NCBI GenBank assembly: GCA_038125995.1
Contig: JAYPEX010000011.1
Coordinates: forward strand, 1 to 60,676
DNA: 60,676 nucleotides
Reading direction: 5' to 3'
Source of the DNA: MAG-120531 sp038125995
GTDB taxonomy: Bacteria; Bacteroidota; Bacteroidia; Flavobacteriales; Flavobacteriaceae
Of this stretch, positions 43,973-52,173 are shown piece after piece. The position numbers and the translations under genes were made by a program. How positions within the stretch are numbered: the stretch's first letter is position 1; each line of letters starts with the position of its first letter. The notes beneath the pieces were generated by a model. It searched no databases, was not told the origin of the DNA, and saw nothing but the letters and a program-made list of their open reading frames with translations.

Positions 43973-45247
43973 CTAATTATTTAAGTAATCAATACTCATT
44001 TCTGAAAGCGTTTTTACCCCTAATAAGAGTCCACTATCATCAATTTTAAAATCAGGTGTGTGATGTGGATATGACTCTGTTGTTCCAGGACTCATTCCTC
44101 CTAAAAAAAAGTAAAATCCAGGTATTTCATCCTGAAAAAATGAAAAGTCTTCTGCACCAGTAACTGCTTTTTGTAGTACTACTTTATCAGCTCCAGCAAC
44201 GCGTTTCATTGTTGGTAGCATTTGATCTACAAGATCAGGGTTATTGAAGGTGATTGAGGTTCCATCAGCAATAGTACAGGTAGCTTCACCTCCATAAGCA
44301 TGTGCTATGGTTTGAACCATTTCAATCATTCGATCGTTGAGTTTCTTTTGCATACCGTAATCTAAGGTTCTAATGGTACCTATCAGTTGTGCTGATTCAG
44401 GGATGATATTAAAACGAACACCGGAGGTGATTTTACCAACAGTAATCACTGCGGCTTCTTTGGTAAGTTCGGTTTCTCTACTGATAATAGTTTGTAATCC
44501 ATCAATAATTTTAGCTGAGATTAAGATAGGATCAACACCACCCCATGGCTGTGAACCATGCGATTGTTTACCTTTCACATCAATGACAAAACGCTGAGAA
44601 GAAGCCATCGTTCCCTCGGGCTTATAGCGAATCATACCCACTGGAGTTTGTGAATTGATATGAAGTCCAAAAATGGCATCTACATCAGGATTCTTAAGAA
44701 CACCTTCTTTGATCATTAGTGCAGCTCCACCTTCTTCTCCCTGAGGAGCACCCTCTTCAGCTGGTTGAAATATAAATTTTACAGTACCGTGAATTTTATC
44801 TTTGTTTTTTGAAAGAACTTCGGCAACTCCCATTAAAATAGCAGTATGCGTATCGTGACCACAGGCATGCATCACACCTACCTCATTACCCATAAAAGTG
44901 GATGTTATAGTAGATTTAAAAGGTAAATCATTTCGTTCAGTTACAGGAAGTGCGTCAATATCGGCTCTAAGACCAATTACTTTCCCAGGATGATCTCCTT
45001 TTAGAAGACCAACAACTCCTGTGTGAGCTACATTTTCAGTGACTTCGATTCCTAATTTTTTGAGATGTGCAGCAACCTTAGCTGCCGTTTTAAACTCTCG
45101 ATTTCCGAGTTCGGGGTTTTGATGGATATCTCTTCTCCATTGAATCACTTTTTTTTCTAGAGACTGATAGTCATTTTCATCAATTTGATTTTGAGCTTGA
45201 AGAGACAAAAAGCTCATTGATATACAAGCAAGTAGTATTTTTTTCAT
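43973..45247 (-). CDS. Secreted M20-family amidohydrolase
   Basis: 424 residues with an N-terminal signal peptide (MKKILLACISMSFLSLQAQ). Metal ligands of the M20D aminoacylase/carboxypeptidase group: GHDTH in HACGHDTHTAILMG with the Cys ligand just before, catalytic EE in PAEEGAPQGEEGGAAL, HINSQTPVG and the C-terminal H in YPHHTPDFKID. A dimerization insert lies at about 205-320. Characterised relatives remove N-acyl groups from amino acids or hydrolyse IAA conjugates. With the M28 peptidase it suggests extracytoplasmic peptide and amide use. Confidence 0.92.
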   Translation of the reverse strand: MKKILLACISMSFLSLQAQNQIDENDYQSLEKKVIQWRRDIHQNPELGNREFKTAAKVAAHLKKLGIEVTENVAHTGVVGLLKGDHPGKVIGLRADIDALPVTERNDLPFKSTITSTFMGNEVGVMHACGHDTHTAILMGVAEVLSKNKDKIHGTVKFIFQPAEEGAPQGEEGGAALMIKEGVLKNPDVDAIFGLHINSQTPVGMIRYKPEGTMASSQRFVIDVKGKQSHGSQPWGGVDPILISAKIIDGLQTIISRETELTKEAAVITVGKITSGVRFNIIPESAQLIGTIRTLDYGMQKKLNDRMIEMVQTIAHAYGGEATCTIADGTSITFNNPDLVDQMLPTMKRVAGADKVVLQKAVTGAEDFSFFQDEIPGFYFFLGGMSPGTTESYPHHTPDFKIDDSGLLLGVKTLSEMSIDYLNN

Positions 45248-45383
45248 TGGTTTTGATTTTTGAAATTAAATATATAAAAATCAGATGAATAAAAAAGTGC
45301 TTATAGAATGTTTATAACTCCAGTGCTCAATGTTTTTATGGACTGAATTTAATTGGTTATTTTCACCCTCTGAAATAGGCATC

Positions 45384-47714
45384 ATGCAGGATTATATCAA
45401 ACAACTTAACGAAGCACAACAAAAGGCAGTCCTTCACAAGGATGGGCCTTTAATGGTAATTGCTGGAGCAGGTTCAGGTAAGACGAGAGTTCTGACGTTT
45501 CGAATTGCTTATTTGATGTCTAAAGGAGTAGATTCGTTTAATATTCTCGCACTGACTTTTACCAATAAGGCTGCACGTGAAATGAAAAACAGAATTTCCT
45601 CTATCGTAGGGGGTTCTGAAGCTAAAAATCTATGGATGGGAACCTTTCACTCAGTATTTGCCAAATTACTTCGTGTCGATGGCCATCATTTGGGGTTTCC
45701 TTCAAATTTTACAATTTACGATACTCAAGATTCTCAACGATTGATCGCATCGATTATCAAAGAAATGGGGCTCGATAAGGATGTCTATAAATACAAGCAA
45801 ATTCAACAGCGTATTTCATCCTACAAAAACTCATTGATTACCGTAAAGGCCTATTACAACAACCCTGAGTTAGTGGAGGCAGACTCCATGGCCAAACGGC
45901 CACGAATGGGTGATATCTACCAAAATTATGTCGATCGTTGCTTTAAGGCTGGAGCTATGGATTTTGATGATTTATTACTTCGAACCAATGAACTGTTAAC
46001 TCGTTTTCCAGAAGTTTTATCCAAATATCAAAATCGCTTTAAATACATCTTAGTGGACGAGTACCAAGATACCAATCACTCTCAGTATTTAATTGTCAAA
46101 GCACTTGCAGATCGATTTCAAAATATCTGTGTGGTTGGAGATGATGCGCAGAGTATTTATTCTTTTAGAGGAGCTAATATTAGTAATATTCTCAACTTTC
46201 AACGCGATTACGATAATGTAGCACAGTACCGATTGGAACAAAACTATCGATCGAGCCACACCATTGTAGAGGCTGCCAATTGTGTTATTGCTAACAATAA
46301 AAATCAGATCGAAAAAAAGGTTTGGACCGAAAATGCACTAGGATCACCCATCAGTGTTCACTGTAGTATTACCGATGCTGAAGAAGGCCGCTTTGTGGCA
46401 GAGCAAATTTTCGAAGGTCGAATGCAACAACAGCGTTCCAACAGTGAATTTGCAGTACTTTACAGAACCAATTCACAGTCTAGAGCAATCGAAGATGCTC
46501 TGAGGAAAAGAGATATTCCCTATAAGATTTTTGGCGGTTTATCCTTTTATCAACGCAAAGAGATCAAAGATGTTCTCGCTTATTTAAGAGTGATTGAAAA
46601 CCCCAGTGATGAAGAAGCTTTAAAGCGTATAATCAATTTTCCAGCAAGAGGTATTGGTCAGACGACTATCGATCGTTTATCCCTTGCTGCAAATCACTTT
46701 AAAAAATCCATTTTTGAAGTCATGGAGCATGCTGATAAAATTGGGGAGCTCAATATCAATGCAGGAACAAAAAGAAAGCTCAACGATTTTATAACCATGA
46801 TTAAAAGTTTTCAATTGACTAGTAGTATGGTAGATGCCTTTGTGCTCACCGAACAAGTGGTTAAAAAAACAGGATTGTTCTTGGAATTTAAAAAGGATGG
46901 AACTCCGGAGGGGATTGCTAAACTTGAAAATATTGAAGAACTTTTAAACGGTATTCAGGACTTTGTCAATGGACAAATCGAAGTGGATGGTCAAGATGGT
47001 AAGCTTTCAGAGTTTCTTGAAGATGTTGCTTTAGCTACAGATATGGACAAAGACACCACTGACGATGACCGAGTTGCCCTAATGACGATCCACCTAGCCA
47101 AGGGATTGGAGTTCCCTGTTGTATTTGTGGTTGGAATGGAAGAAGACCTTTTTCCATCAGCAATGAGTATGAACACACGAAGTGAATTAGAGGAGGAGCG
47201 AAGACTGTTTTATGTAGCTTTGACAAGAGCGGAACAACAGGCCTACCTAACCTATGCTCAAACCAGATATCGATGGGGTAATCTGATTGATTGTGAACCG
47301 AGTCGCTTTATTGAAGAGATAGATGAATCCTACCTCAATTATTTAACACCTAAAAGTACCTACAGGTACAAACCTCAGATCGATGCAGATATCTTTGGTG
47401 AGGTGGATAAATCAAAACTTCGACAAACTAAGCCCACTCCAGGTACACCACCAACTCATCACAGGCCTAATGAAGATCAACTCAAGCGTCTTCGCAAATT
47501 AAAACCTGGTCTTGCGAATCCTAAAGAAAAGAAAGAAAGTGCTTTGAATTTAGATCTTCAGGAAGGAACTAAAGTAAAACACATGCGTTTTGGAAAAGGA
47601 ATTGTTTTGAATTTAGAAGGAATGGGTACCGATAAAAAGGCTGAAATACAATTTGAGACAGGAGGTACCAAAAAATTATTGCTTCGTTTTGCTCAATTAA
47701 CGATTATTGAATAA
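45384..47714 (+). CDS. ATP-dependent DNA helicase, UvrD/PcrA type
   Basis: Superfamily 1A helicase for nucleotide-excision and mismatch repair. 776 residues from the ATG at 45384, where the sequence MQDYIKQLNEAQQKAVLH matches the usual family N-terminus; an in-frame ATG at 45330 would add 18 atypical residues. Walker A AGAGSGKTR at 27-35, motif Ia ALTFTNKAA, Walker B VDEYQDTN, motif III DDAQSIYSFRGA, QNYRSS, and motif VI FYVALTRA. The C-terminus ends in the PcrA-type Tudor-like fold (GTKVKHMRFGKGIVLNLEG). Its stop overlaps the next ATG by 1 nt. Confidence 0.95.
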   Translation: MQDYIKQLNEAQQKAVLHKDGPLMVIAGAGSGKTRVLTFRIAYLMSKGVDSFNILALTFTNKAAREMKNRISSIVGGSEAKNLWMGTFHSVFAKLLRVDGHHLGFPSNFTIYDTQDSQRLIASIIKEMGLDKDVYKYKQIQQRISSYKNSLITVKAYYNNPELVEADSMAKRPRMGDIYQNYVDRCFKAGAMDFDDLLLRTNELLTRFPEVLSKYQNRFKYILVDEYQDTNHSQYLIVKALADRFQNICVVGDDAQSIYSFRGANISNILNFQRDYDNVAQYRLEQNYRSSHTIVEAANCVIANNKNQIEKKVWTENALGSPISVHCSITDAEEGRFVAEQIFEGRMQQQRSNSEFAVLYRTNSQSRAIEDALRKRDIPYKIFGGLSFYQRKEIKDVLAYLRVIENPSDEEALKRIINFPARGIGQTTIDRLSLAANHFKKSIFEVMEHADKIGELNINAGTKRKLNDFITMIKSFQLTSSMVDAFVLTEQVVKKTGLFLEFKKDGTPEGIAKLENIEELLNGIQDFVNGQIEVDGQDGKLSEFLEDVALATDMDKDTTDDDRVALMTIHLAKGLEFPVVFVVGMEEDLFPSAMSMNTRSELEEERRLFYVALTRAEQQAYLTYAQTRYRWGNLIDCEPSRFIEEIDESYLNYLTPKSTYRYKPQIDADIFGEVDKSKLRQTKPTPGTPPTHHRPNEDQLKRLRKLKPGLANPKEKKESALNLDLQEGTKVKHMRFGKGIVLNLEGMGTDKKAEIQFETGGTKKLLLRFAQLTIIE

Positions 47715-48337
47715 TGTCGGAATTTTTAAAAATATATCCTGAAAATCCCAATGAGAAAGCTATTGCAAAAGTAGTAGATGTTCTCAAAAATGGTGGTGTG
47801 ATAATTTATCCAACTGATACCGTCTATGCGATGGGTTGTGATATTACCAATAATAAAGCACTCGAAAAACTTGCGCGCCTTAAAGGAATCAAACTTCAAA
47901 AGAATCGATGGTCCTTTGTTTGTGAAGATTTTAGCCATCTATCCAACTATGTCAAACAGATGGATGGAAGTACCTTTAAATTAATCAAAAGAGCCTTACC
48001 CGGTCCCTATACGTTCATTCTCCCAGGAAGTAACAATCTTCCTAAAAACTTTAAAAACAGAAAAACAGTAGGAATACGTATCAGTAGTAACTCTATCGTT
48101 CAAGCCATACTCAAAAAGCTAGGAAACCCTATCGTAACTACGTCCATCTATGATCAGGATGAAATTATTGAGTATACCACAGACCCAGAAATCATCTTCG
48201 ACAATTATAAAAATCAAGTCGATCTAATAATCGATGGAGGTTTTGGTGGAAATATTCCCTCTACAATTGTGGATCTTACGACTTATGTACCAGAAATCAT
48301 CAGAGAGGGTAAGGGTGATATTAATAGCCTCTTATAA
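47714..48337 (+). CDS. L-threonylcarbamoyladenylate synthase (Sua5/YciO/YrdC family)
   Basis: 207 residues of the YrdC fold, first step of N6-threonylcarbamoyladenosine (t6A) tRNA modification, using threonine, bicarbonate and ATP. Conserved parts: GGVIIYPTDTVYAMGCDITN at 28-47, KNRWSF in place of KxR, GPYTFIL near residue 97 and VGIRISSNS. It lacks the extra Sua5 domain. YciO paralogues share this fold, so the reaction is likely but not certain; RNKRW-type variation at the K-x-R site is mild. Overlaps the helicase stop by 1 nt. Confidence 0.85.
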   Translation: MSEFLKIYPENPNEKAIAKVVDVLKNGGVIIYPTDTVYAMGCDITNNKALEKLARLKGIKLQKNRWSFVCEDFSHLSNYVKQMDGSTFKLIKRALPGPYTFILPGSNNLPKNFKNRKTVGIRISSNSIVQAILKKLGNPIVTTSIYDQDEIIEYTTDPEIIFDNYKNQVDLIIDGGFGGNIPSTIVDLTTYVPEIIREGKGDINSLL

Positions 48338-48338
48338 A

Positions 48339-48367
48339 AAAAGCAGCATGGAGCATGCTGCTTTTCT
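48339..48367. terminator. Bidirectional terminator between the Sua5/YrdC gene and the OmpA gene
   Basis: Twelve-base perfect stem AAAAGCAGCATG / CATGCTGCTTTT around GAG, with A and T runs for both directions. It begins right after the YrdC stop codon. Confidence 0.9.
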
Positions 48368-48387
48368 ATAATTATTTAAAGTGTAGC

Positions 48388-49224
48388 TTAGTTAATCGCT
48401 ACATCTTTTAATCCATCTTCAATCATATCGTAGAATTGATCAACTCTAGGAAGAACAACGATTCTCGTTCTTCTATTTCTAGCTAAATCTTCTTTCGATA
48501 CTGGAATGTATTGTGAGCGTCCTGCTGCAGTCATACGAGCTGGATTTACACCAAAATCGTTTTGTAAAATACGAACCACTGATGTTGCTCTTTTAACACT
48601 GAGATCCCAGTTATCAACTAAATCTCCTTTAGCAAAACTTCTTTTGTCAGTATGTCCTTCTACCATAAATTCGAAATCTGGTTTGTCATTAACAACCTTA
48701 GCAACTTTTTCTAAAACAGCTCTAGCTTTTTGTGAAACCACATAGCTTCCTGTGTTAAAGAGTAATTTGTCAGAAATTGAAACAAACACAACACCTTTTT
48801 CAACGTCAATTTCGATATCTTCATCATCGATATTACCAAGAACACCTTTAAGAGATTGAACTAAAGCAAGATTCACAGAATCTCTTCTAGTAATCGCTTG
48901 GTTCAATTTTCTAATGGTTAAATCTTTTTCTTTAAGACTTTCTAAAGAACGCTCAAGGTTATCAGCTCCTTTAGAAGTGAGTGTAGTTAAAGATCCTAAA
49001 TTATTGATAAGTTCTTGATTATTGGCTTTTAAATAAGCGTTTTGATCTTCTAATAATTTTAAACGAGCGGTGTCTTCCATACAACTGTTTAACTTAACAG
49101 TAGCAGCGTCTAACAATGATTGAACATCTTTGTTTTGAGCTTCTAATTCAGCGTACTTTTTTTGAGGTACACATGAAGTAACCAGAAGACTAAGTGATAA
49201 TAATCCGAATAGTGCCTTTTTCAT
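48388..49224 (-). CDS. OmpA-family outer-membrane lipoprotein
   Basis: 278 residues. A lipoprotein signal peptide ends in LVTSC (C18 acylated). A long coiled-coil region (about residues 20-120: repeated LEAQN, LKLLEDQNAYLK and similar) leads to a C-terminal OmpA peptidoglycan-binding domain: SDKLLFNTGSYVVSQKA, EGHTDKRSFAKG, NWDLSVKRATSVVRIL and SRNRRTRI-type NRRTRIVVLP. The layout fits a Pal-like tether joining outer membrane and peptidoglycan across a coiled-coil spacer. Monocistronic. Confidence 0.93.
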   Translation of the reverse strand: MKKALFGLLSLSLLVTSCVPQKKYAELEAQNKDVQSLLDAATVKLNSCMEDTARLKLLEDQNAYLKANNQELINNLGSLTTLTSKGADNLERSLESLKEKDLTIRKLNQAITRRDSVNLALVQSLKGVLGNIDDEDIEIDVEKGVVFVSISDKLLFNTGSYVVSQKARAVLEKVAKVVNDKPDFEFMVEGHTDKRSFAKGDLVDNWDLSVKRATSVVRILQNDFGVNPARMTAAGRSQYIPVSKEDLARNRRTRIVVLPRVDQFYDMIEDGLKDVAIN

Positions 49225-49271
49225 AGTGATTTTAAATAATTAATAGGGTTTTTAAAACTAATGCAAGTTAG

Positions 49272-50270
49272 TCAAAGTTTGGTTAAATCAGAAAATTTTT
49301 CTTTACCCAAAACAAAATAGGAGTAAACGATTGAAAAGTGCCTGTAATAATGAGGTTTAGACTTTGGTTTGATTCTTTTTTGATAGATGGATTTTGCGTG
49401 ATAATAAAAGCTGAAATGAGCCCTGACAATTGCTAGCGTATGATGTGCTTTGCCTTGCAATAAAAAGACCATTCCAGCAACTCCATCGAGTATCAATCTC
49501 GACAATATAATAGCAATTGCATGAAGTAGGGGGAGGTTCTTTAAAATATTAAAGAGTGAATTTCTAAAGTTTAAAAAGGTTTTCTTTGGATTCATATTAC
49601 TCAGAGTAGAACCCCCTAGGTGATATACTTGAGATGATCCAATATAGTATACCTTATAACCTTGATTGTTAGCTCTCCAACAAAGATCGATTTCTTCTTG
49701 ATGAGCAAAATAACTCGAATCAAATCCTCCTAAGGATTTAAATACAGAGGAGCGAACAAACATACAGGCCCCAGTAGCCCAAAACACCTGTCTGCTGTCG
49801 TCGTATTGTCCCTTGTCTTCTTCCAAATGCTGAAATACTCTTCCTCTACAATAAGGATAAGCAAAAAAATCCAAATATCCTCCTGCAGCACCTGCGTATT
49901 CAAAACGTGTTTTTTCTTTGTAATCTAGGATTTTGGGTTGTGCAATAGCGATTTGATTTTGCTTATCAAATAACAACTCAATCGGATCTAACCAACCTTC
50001 GCTGACCTCAATATCTGAATTCAACAAGCAAAACAACTCTTCGTCTAAATTTTCTAGAGCCTTATTATAACCTACAAATCCGTAGTTTTTATCGAGTTGT
50101 ATCCAATTGACACTAGGAAATAATTCAGCAACTGTTTGCTTAGAATGATCCTTAGAACCATTATCAGCAACATATATTTGAGCTGACTTACTGTATTTTA
50201 CCACAGAGGGTAAAAAGCGCTCTAAGAGGGTTGCACCATTCCAATTAAGTATGACAATAGCTGTTTTCAA
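49272..50270 (-). CDS. Family 2 glycosyltransferase
   Basis: 332-residue inverting GT-A enzyme (GT2). N-terminal nucleotide-sugar region: VILNWNGATLLERFLPSV, VADNGSKDHS, and the metal-binding NSDIEV with acceptor motifs ACMFVRSSVFKSLGGFD and HQEEIDLCWRANNQGYKVYYI. A C-terminal hydrophobic segment (about 245-270) probably anchors it to the inner membrane. Relatives are rhamnosyl/galactofuranosyl-type transferases in cell-surface polysaccharide synthesis. No other polysaccharide gene is near; 11 nt separate it from the HsdR_N gene on the same strand. Confidence 0.92.
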   Translation of the reverse strand: MKTAIVILNWNGATLLERFLPSVVKYSKSAQIYVADNGSKDHSKQTVAELFPSVNWIQLDKNYGFVGYNKALENLDEELFCLLNSDIEVSEGWLDPIELLFDKQNQIAIAQPKILDYKEKTRFEYAGAAGGYLDFFAYPYCRGRVFQHLEEDKGQYDDSRQVFWATGACMFVRSSVFKSLGGFDSSYFAHQEEIDLCWRANNQGYKVYYIGSSQVYHLGGSTLSNMNPKKTFLNFRNSLFNILKNLPLLHAIAIILSRLILDGVAGMVFLLQGKAHHTLAIVRAHFSFYYHAKSIYQKRIKPKSKPHYYRHFSIVYSYFVLGKEKFSDLTKL

Positions 50271-50281
50271 TGAGCTGCAAA

Positions 50282-50728
50282 TTAAACTTTAAAATCAGGA
50301 ATTTCAGGTATAAATCTGTATTTTTCTTCATCGTAATTTATTTGGCAATAATAGTGTTTTAAACCGTTACTCACCATCAAAAAATTGGATTTTAACGAAA
50401 GATTATAACGAGCAATTTGATCGAAAACATCTTGTGTAATTTCAACAGAAGGAGCTTTGCATTCCACTAAGAGTTCAATAGCTCCATTTTTATCAAATAC
50501 TACAATATCATAACGTCTAGTCAATTGATTGACTTCAAGTTTTTTTTCAACATTAATATGACTTTTAGGGTAGTTTTTGTAATGTATCAGATAGTGAACG
50601 ATATGCTGACGCACCCATTCTTCAGCTTGTAAAACCACAAACTTTTTACGGATGATATCAAAGATATAGGTTTTATTTTCGCTATTTTTGAAACGAAAGT
50701 CAACACTGGGTAAATTCAGTTGATTCAT
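50282..50728 (-). CDS. Stand-alone HsdR N-terminal (RecB-like nuclease fold) protein
   Basis: 148 residues matching the N-terminal domain of type I restriction HsdR subunits, here without helicase domains and without HsdM/HsdS nearby. The PD-(D/E)xK nuclease core appears complete: E61 (NVEKKLEV), D74 (RRYDIVVFD), E89-C90-K91 (LLVECKAP) and the QxxxY motif Q104-Y108 (DQIARYN). It is divergent from holA with only 22 bp between start codons, and upstream of a glycosyltransferase on its own strand. Stand-alone members are widespread in Bacteroidota; function is not established. A DNA-processing role is inferred from motifs and neighbour. Confidence 0.85.
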   Translation of the reverse strand: MNQLNLPSVDFRFKNSENKTYIFDIIRKKFVVLQAEEWVRQHIVHYLIHYKNYPKSHINVEKKLEVNQLTRRYDIVVFDKNGAIELLVECKAPSVEITQDVFDQIARYNLSLKSNFLMVSNGLKHYYCQINYDEEKYRFIPEIPDFKV

Positions 50729-50750
50729 AATACAAATTTCAACATTTTAA

Positions 50751-51752
50751 ATGGAAGAAGTAAATAAAATTGCTTTAGATATAAAAAACAAAAACTTGAA
50801 ACCCATTTATTTTTTAATGGGTGATGAACCATATTATATCGATAAGCTATGTGACTTTATTCCAAATAGTATACTACAAGAACACGAACAAGCTTTTAAT
50901 AAGGTGGTTTTTTACGGAAAGGATTCTAAGCTGGATCAAATTGTTAACCAGGCAAAGCAATTTCCGATGGGAGCCGATTATCAAGTAGTTATAGTCAAAG
51001 AAGCCCAACACCTTTCAAGAGAAATCGACAAACTGAGTAGTTATGCCCAACAGCCACAAACCTCAACTATTTTAGTAATCGCCTACAAAAACAAAAAAAT
51101 AGATAAGCGCAAAGCGTTCTATAAATCCCTTGTAAAATCTTCAGTAATTCTAGATACAAAGAAACTCTACGACAATCAAGTTCCCAATTGGATTCGAACT
51201 AATGCTCAAAAGAAAGGCTTTATGTGTTCTCCGATTGCCTCTCATTTGTTAGCTGAATATTTAGGGACTGATCTTTCTAAGATTGATAAAGAATTGGAGA
51301 AACTTGCCTTAGTACTCGAAAAAGGAGCTGAAATAACTCCAGAAGTTATTGAGAAAAACATTGGAATCTCAAAAGATTTCAATGTTTTTGAGTTAAAGAA
51401 AGCGCTTGCTGAACGTAATATTGAAAAGATTTTCAGAATAGTTCAATACTTTTATCAAAATCCTAAAGAACACCCCTTTGTGGTCACCATAGGTATTCTA
51501 CATACCTTCTTTTCTCAACTGATGCAATATCACAGTTTAAGTGATCACTCACCAAAAAATATTGCAAGTTCATTAGGAATTAATCCATTTTTTGTAAGTG
51601 AATTTAACACTGCAGCCCATCACTATCCGATTAAAAAGGTCAGCAAAATACTCAGAGTACTTCGTGAAATGGACCTCAAGGGAAAAGGTGTAGGTTCTTA
51701 TCAAATGAGCAATGAAGACCTGTTAAAAGAATTGATTTATAAAATCCTCTAG
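50751..51752 (+). CDS. holA: DNA polymerase III subunit delta
   Basis: Clamp-loader delta subunit that opens the beta sliding clamp. 333 residues: N-terminal AAA+-like domain with PIYFLMGDEPYYIDKLCDFI (residues about 17-36, degenerate P-loop as expected for delta), PMGADYQVVIVKEAQHL near residue 74, then a helical lid and collar domain (LEYLGTDLSKIDKELEKLAL region). The C-terminal stop shares CTAG (51749-51752) with the DoxX stop on the other strand. Confidence 0.93.
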   Translation: MEEVNKIALDIKNKNLKPIYFLMGDEPYYIDKLCDFIPNSILQEHEQAFNKVVFYGKDSKLDQIVNQAKQFPMGADYQVVIVKEAQHLSREIDKLSSYAQQPQTSTILVIAYKNKKIDKRKAFYKSLVKSSVILDTKKLYDNQVPNWIRTNAQKKGFMCSPIASHLLAEYLGTDLSKIDKELEKLALVLEKGAEITPEVIEKNIGISKDFNVFELKKALAERNIEKIFRIVQYFYQNPKEHPFVVTIGILHTFFSQLMQYHSLSDHSPKNIASSLGINPFFVSEFNTAAHHYPIKKVSKILRVLREMDLKGKGVGSYQMSNEDLLKELIYKIL

Positions 51753-52126
51753 GACTTATCTATACTGATCCTACCGGGTCCTAGGATGCTAATCAGTAAA
51801 AAGCTCGCCAAATAAATTACAGGGAGCTCTTGTCTTCCAAATCCATCATTAAGGTGAACTACAAATGCTGCTACAAACATGGTAGCCATCGCAGGTATAG
51901 TGGCCAATCGTGTTTTATAGCCTACAATAATAAAAATTGGAGCAACAACTTCGGCAATCACAGCGAGTATCAACGTTGGTAATTCTCCAATTCCAATGGG
52001 ATTTGCGAAACTGAAGTCTCCGTTGAGTAATTTGATCGCCTTAGAGCTTCCGTGAGTCAGCATAGATGCTGAAATTACAACTCTAAAGAGAAGCAATCCA
52101 AATGATTTAAAACTTGATACATTCAT
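51749..52126 (-). CDS. DoxX-family membrane protein
   Basis: 125 residues with four hydrophobic segments, the DoxX/DoxD-like fold: LLFRVVISASMLTHGSSKAI near the N-terminus, ELPTLILAVIAEVVAPIFIIVGY, MATMFVAAFVVH and a C-terminal helix. Proteins of this family are membrane redox partners or quinone-binding proteins of poorly known function. Its stop overlaps that of holA. About 45 bp downstream of the E1 gene start on the same strand. Confidence 0.88.
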   Translation of the reverse strand: MNVSSFKSFGLLLFRVVISASMLTHGSSKAIKLLNGDFSFANPIGIGELPTLILAVIAEVVAPIFIIVGYKTRLATIPAMATMFVAAFVVHLNDGFGRQELPVIYLASFLLISILGPGRISIDKS

Positions 52127-52173
52127 AAGAGATGTGTTGATTAATTTTCAATATATAAATTCTTTTTGAAAAT

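Noticed and set aside
45330..45383. Upstream ATG that would lengthen the UvrD/PcrA helicase by 18 residues
   Set aside because: The added residues do not resemble the family, and the ATG at 45384 gives the standard N-terminus.
50282..50728. Restriction-modification system suggested by the HsdR-type domain
   Set aside because: There is no hsdM, hsdS or helicase part anywhere near. The neighbours are holA and a glycosyltransferase, so this is a solitary housekeeping-type protein.
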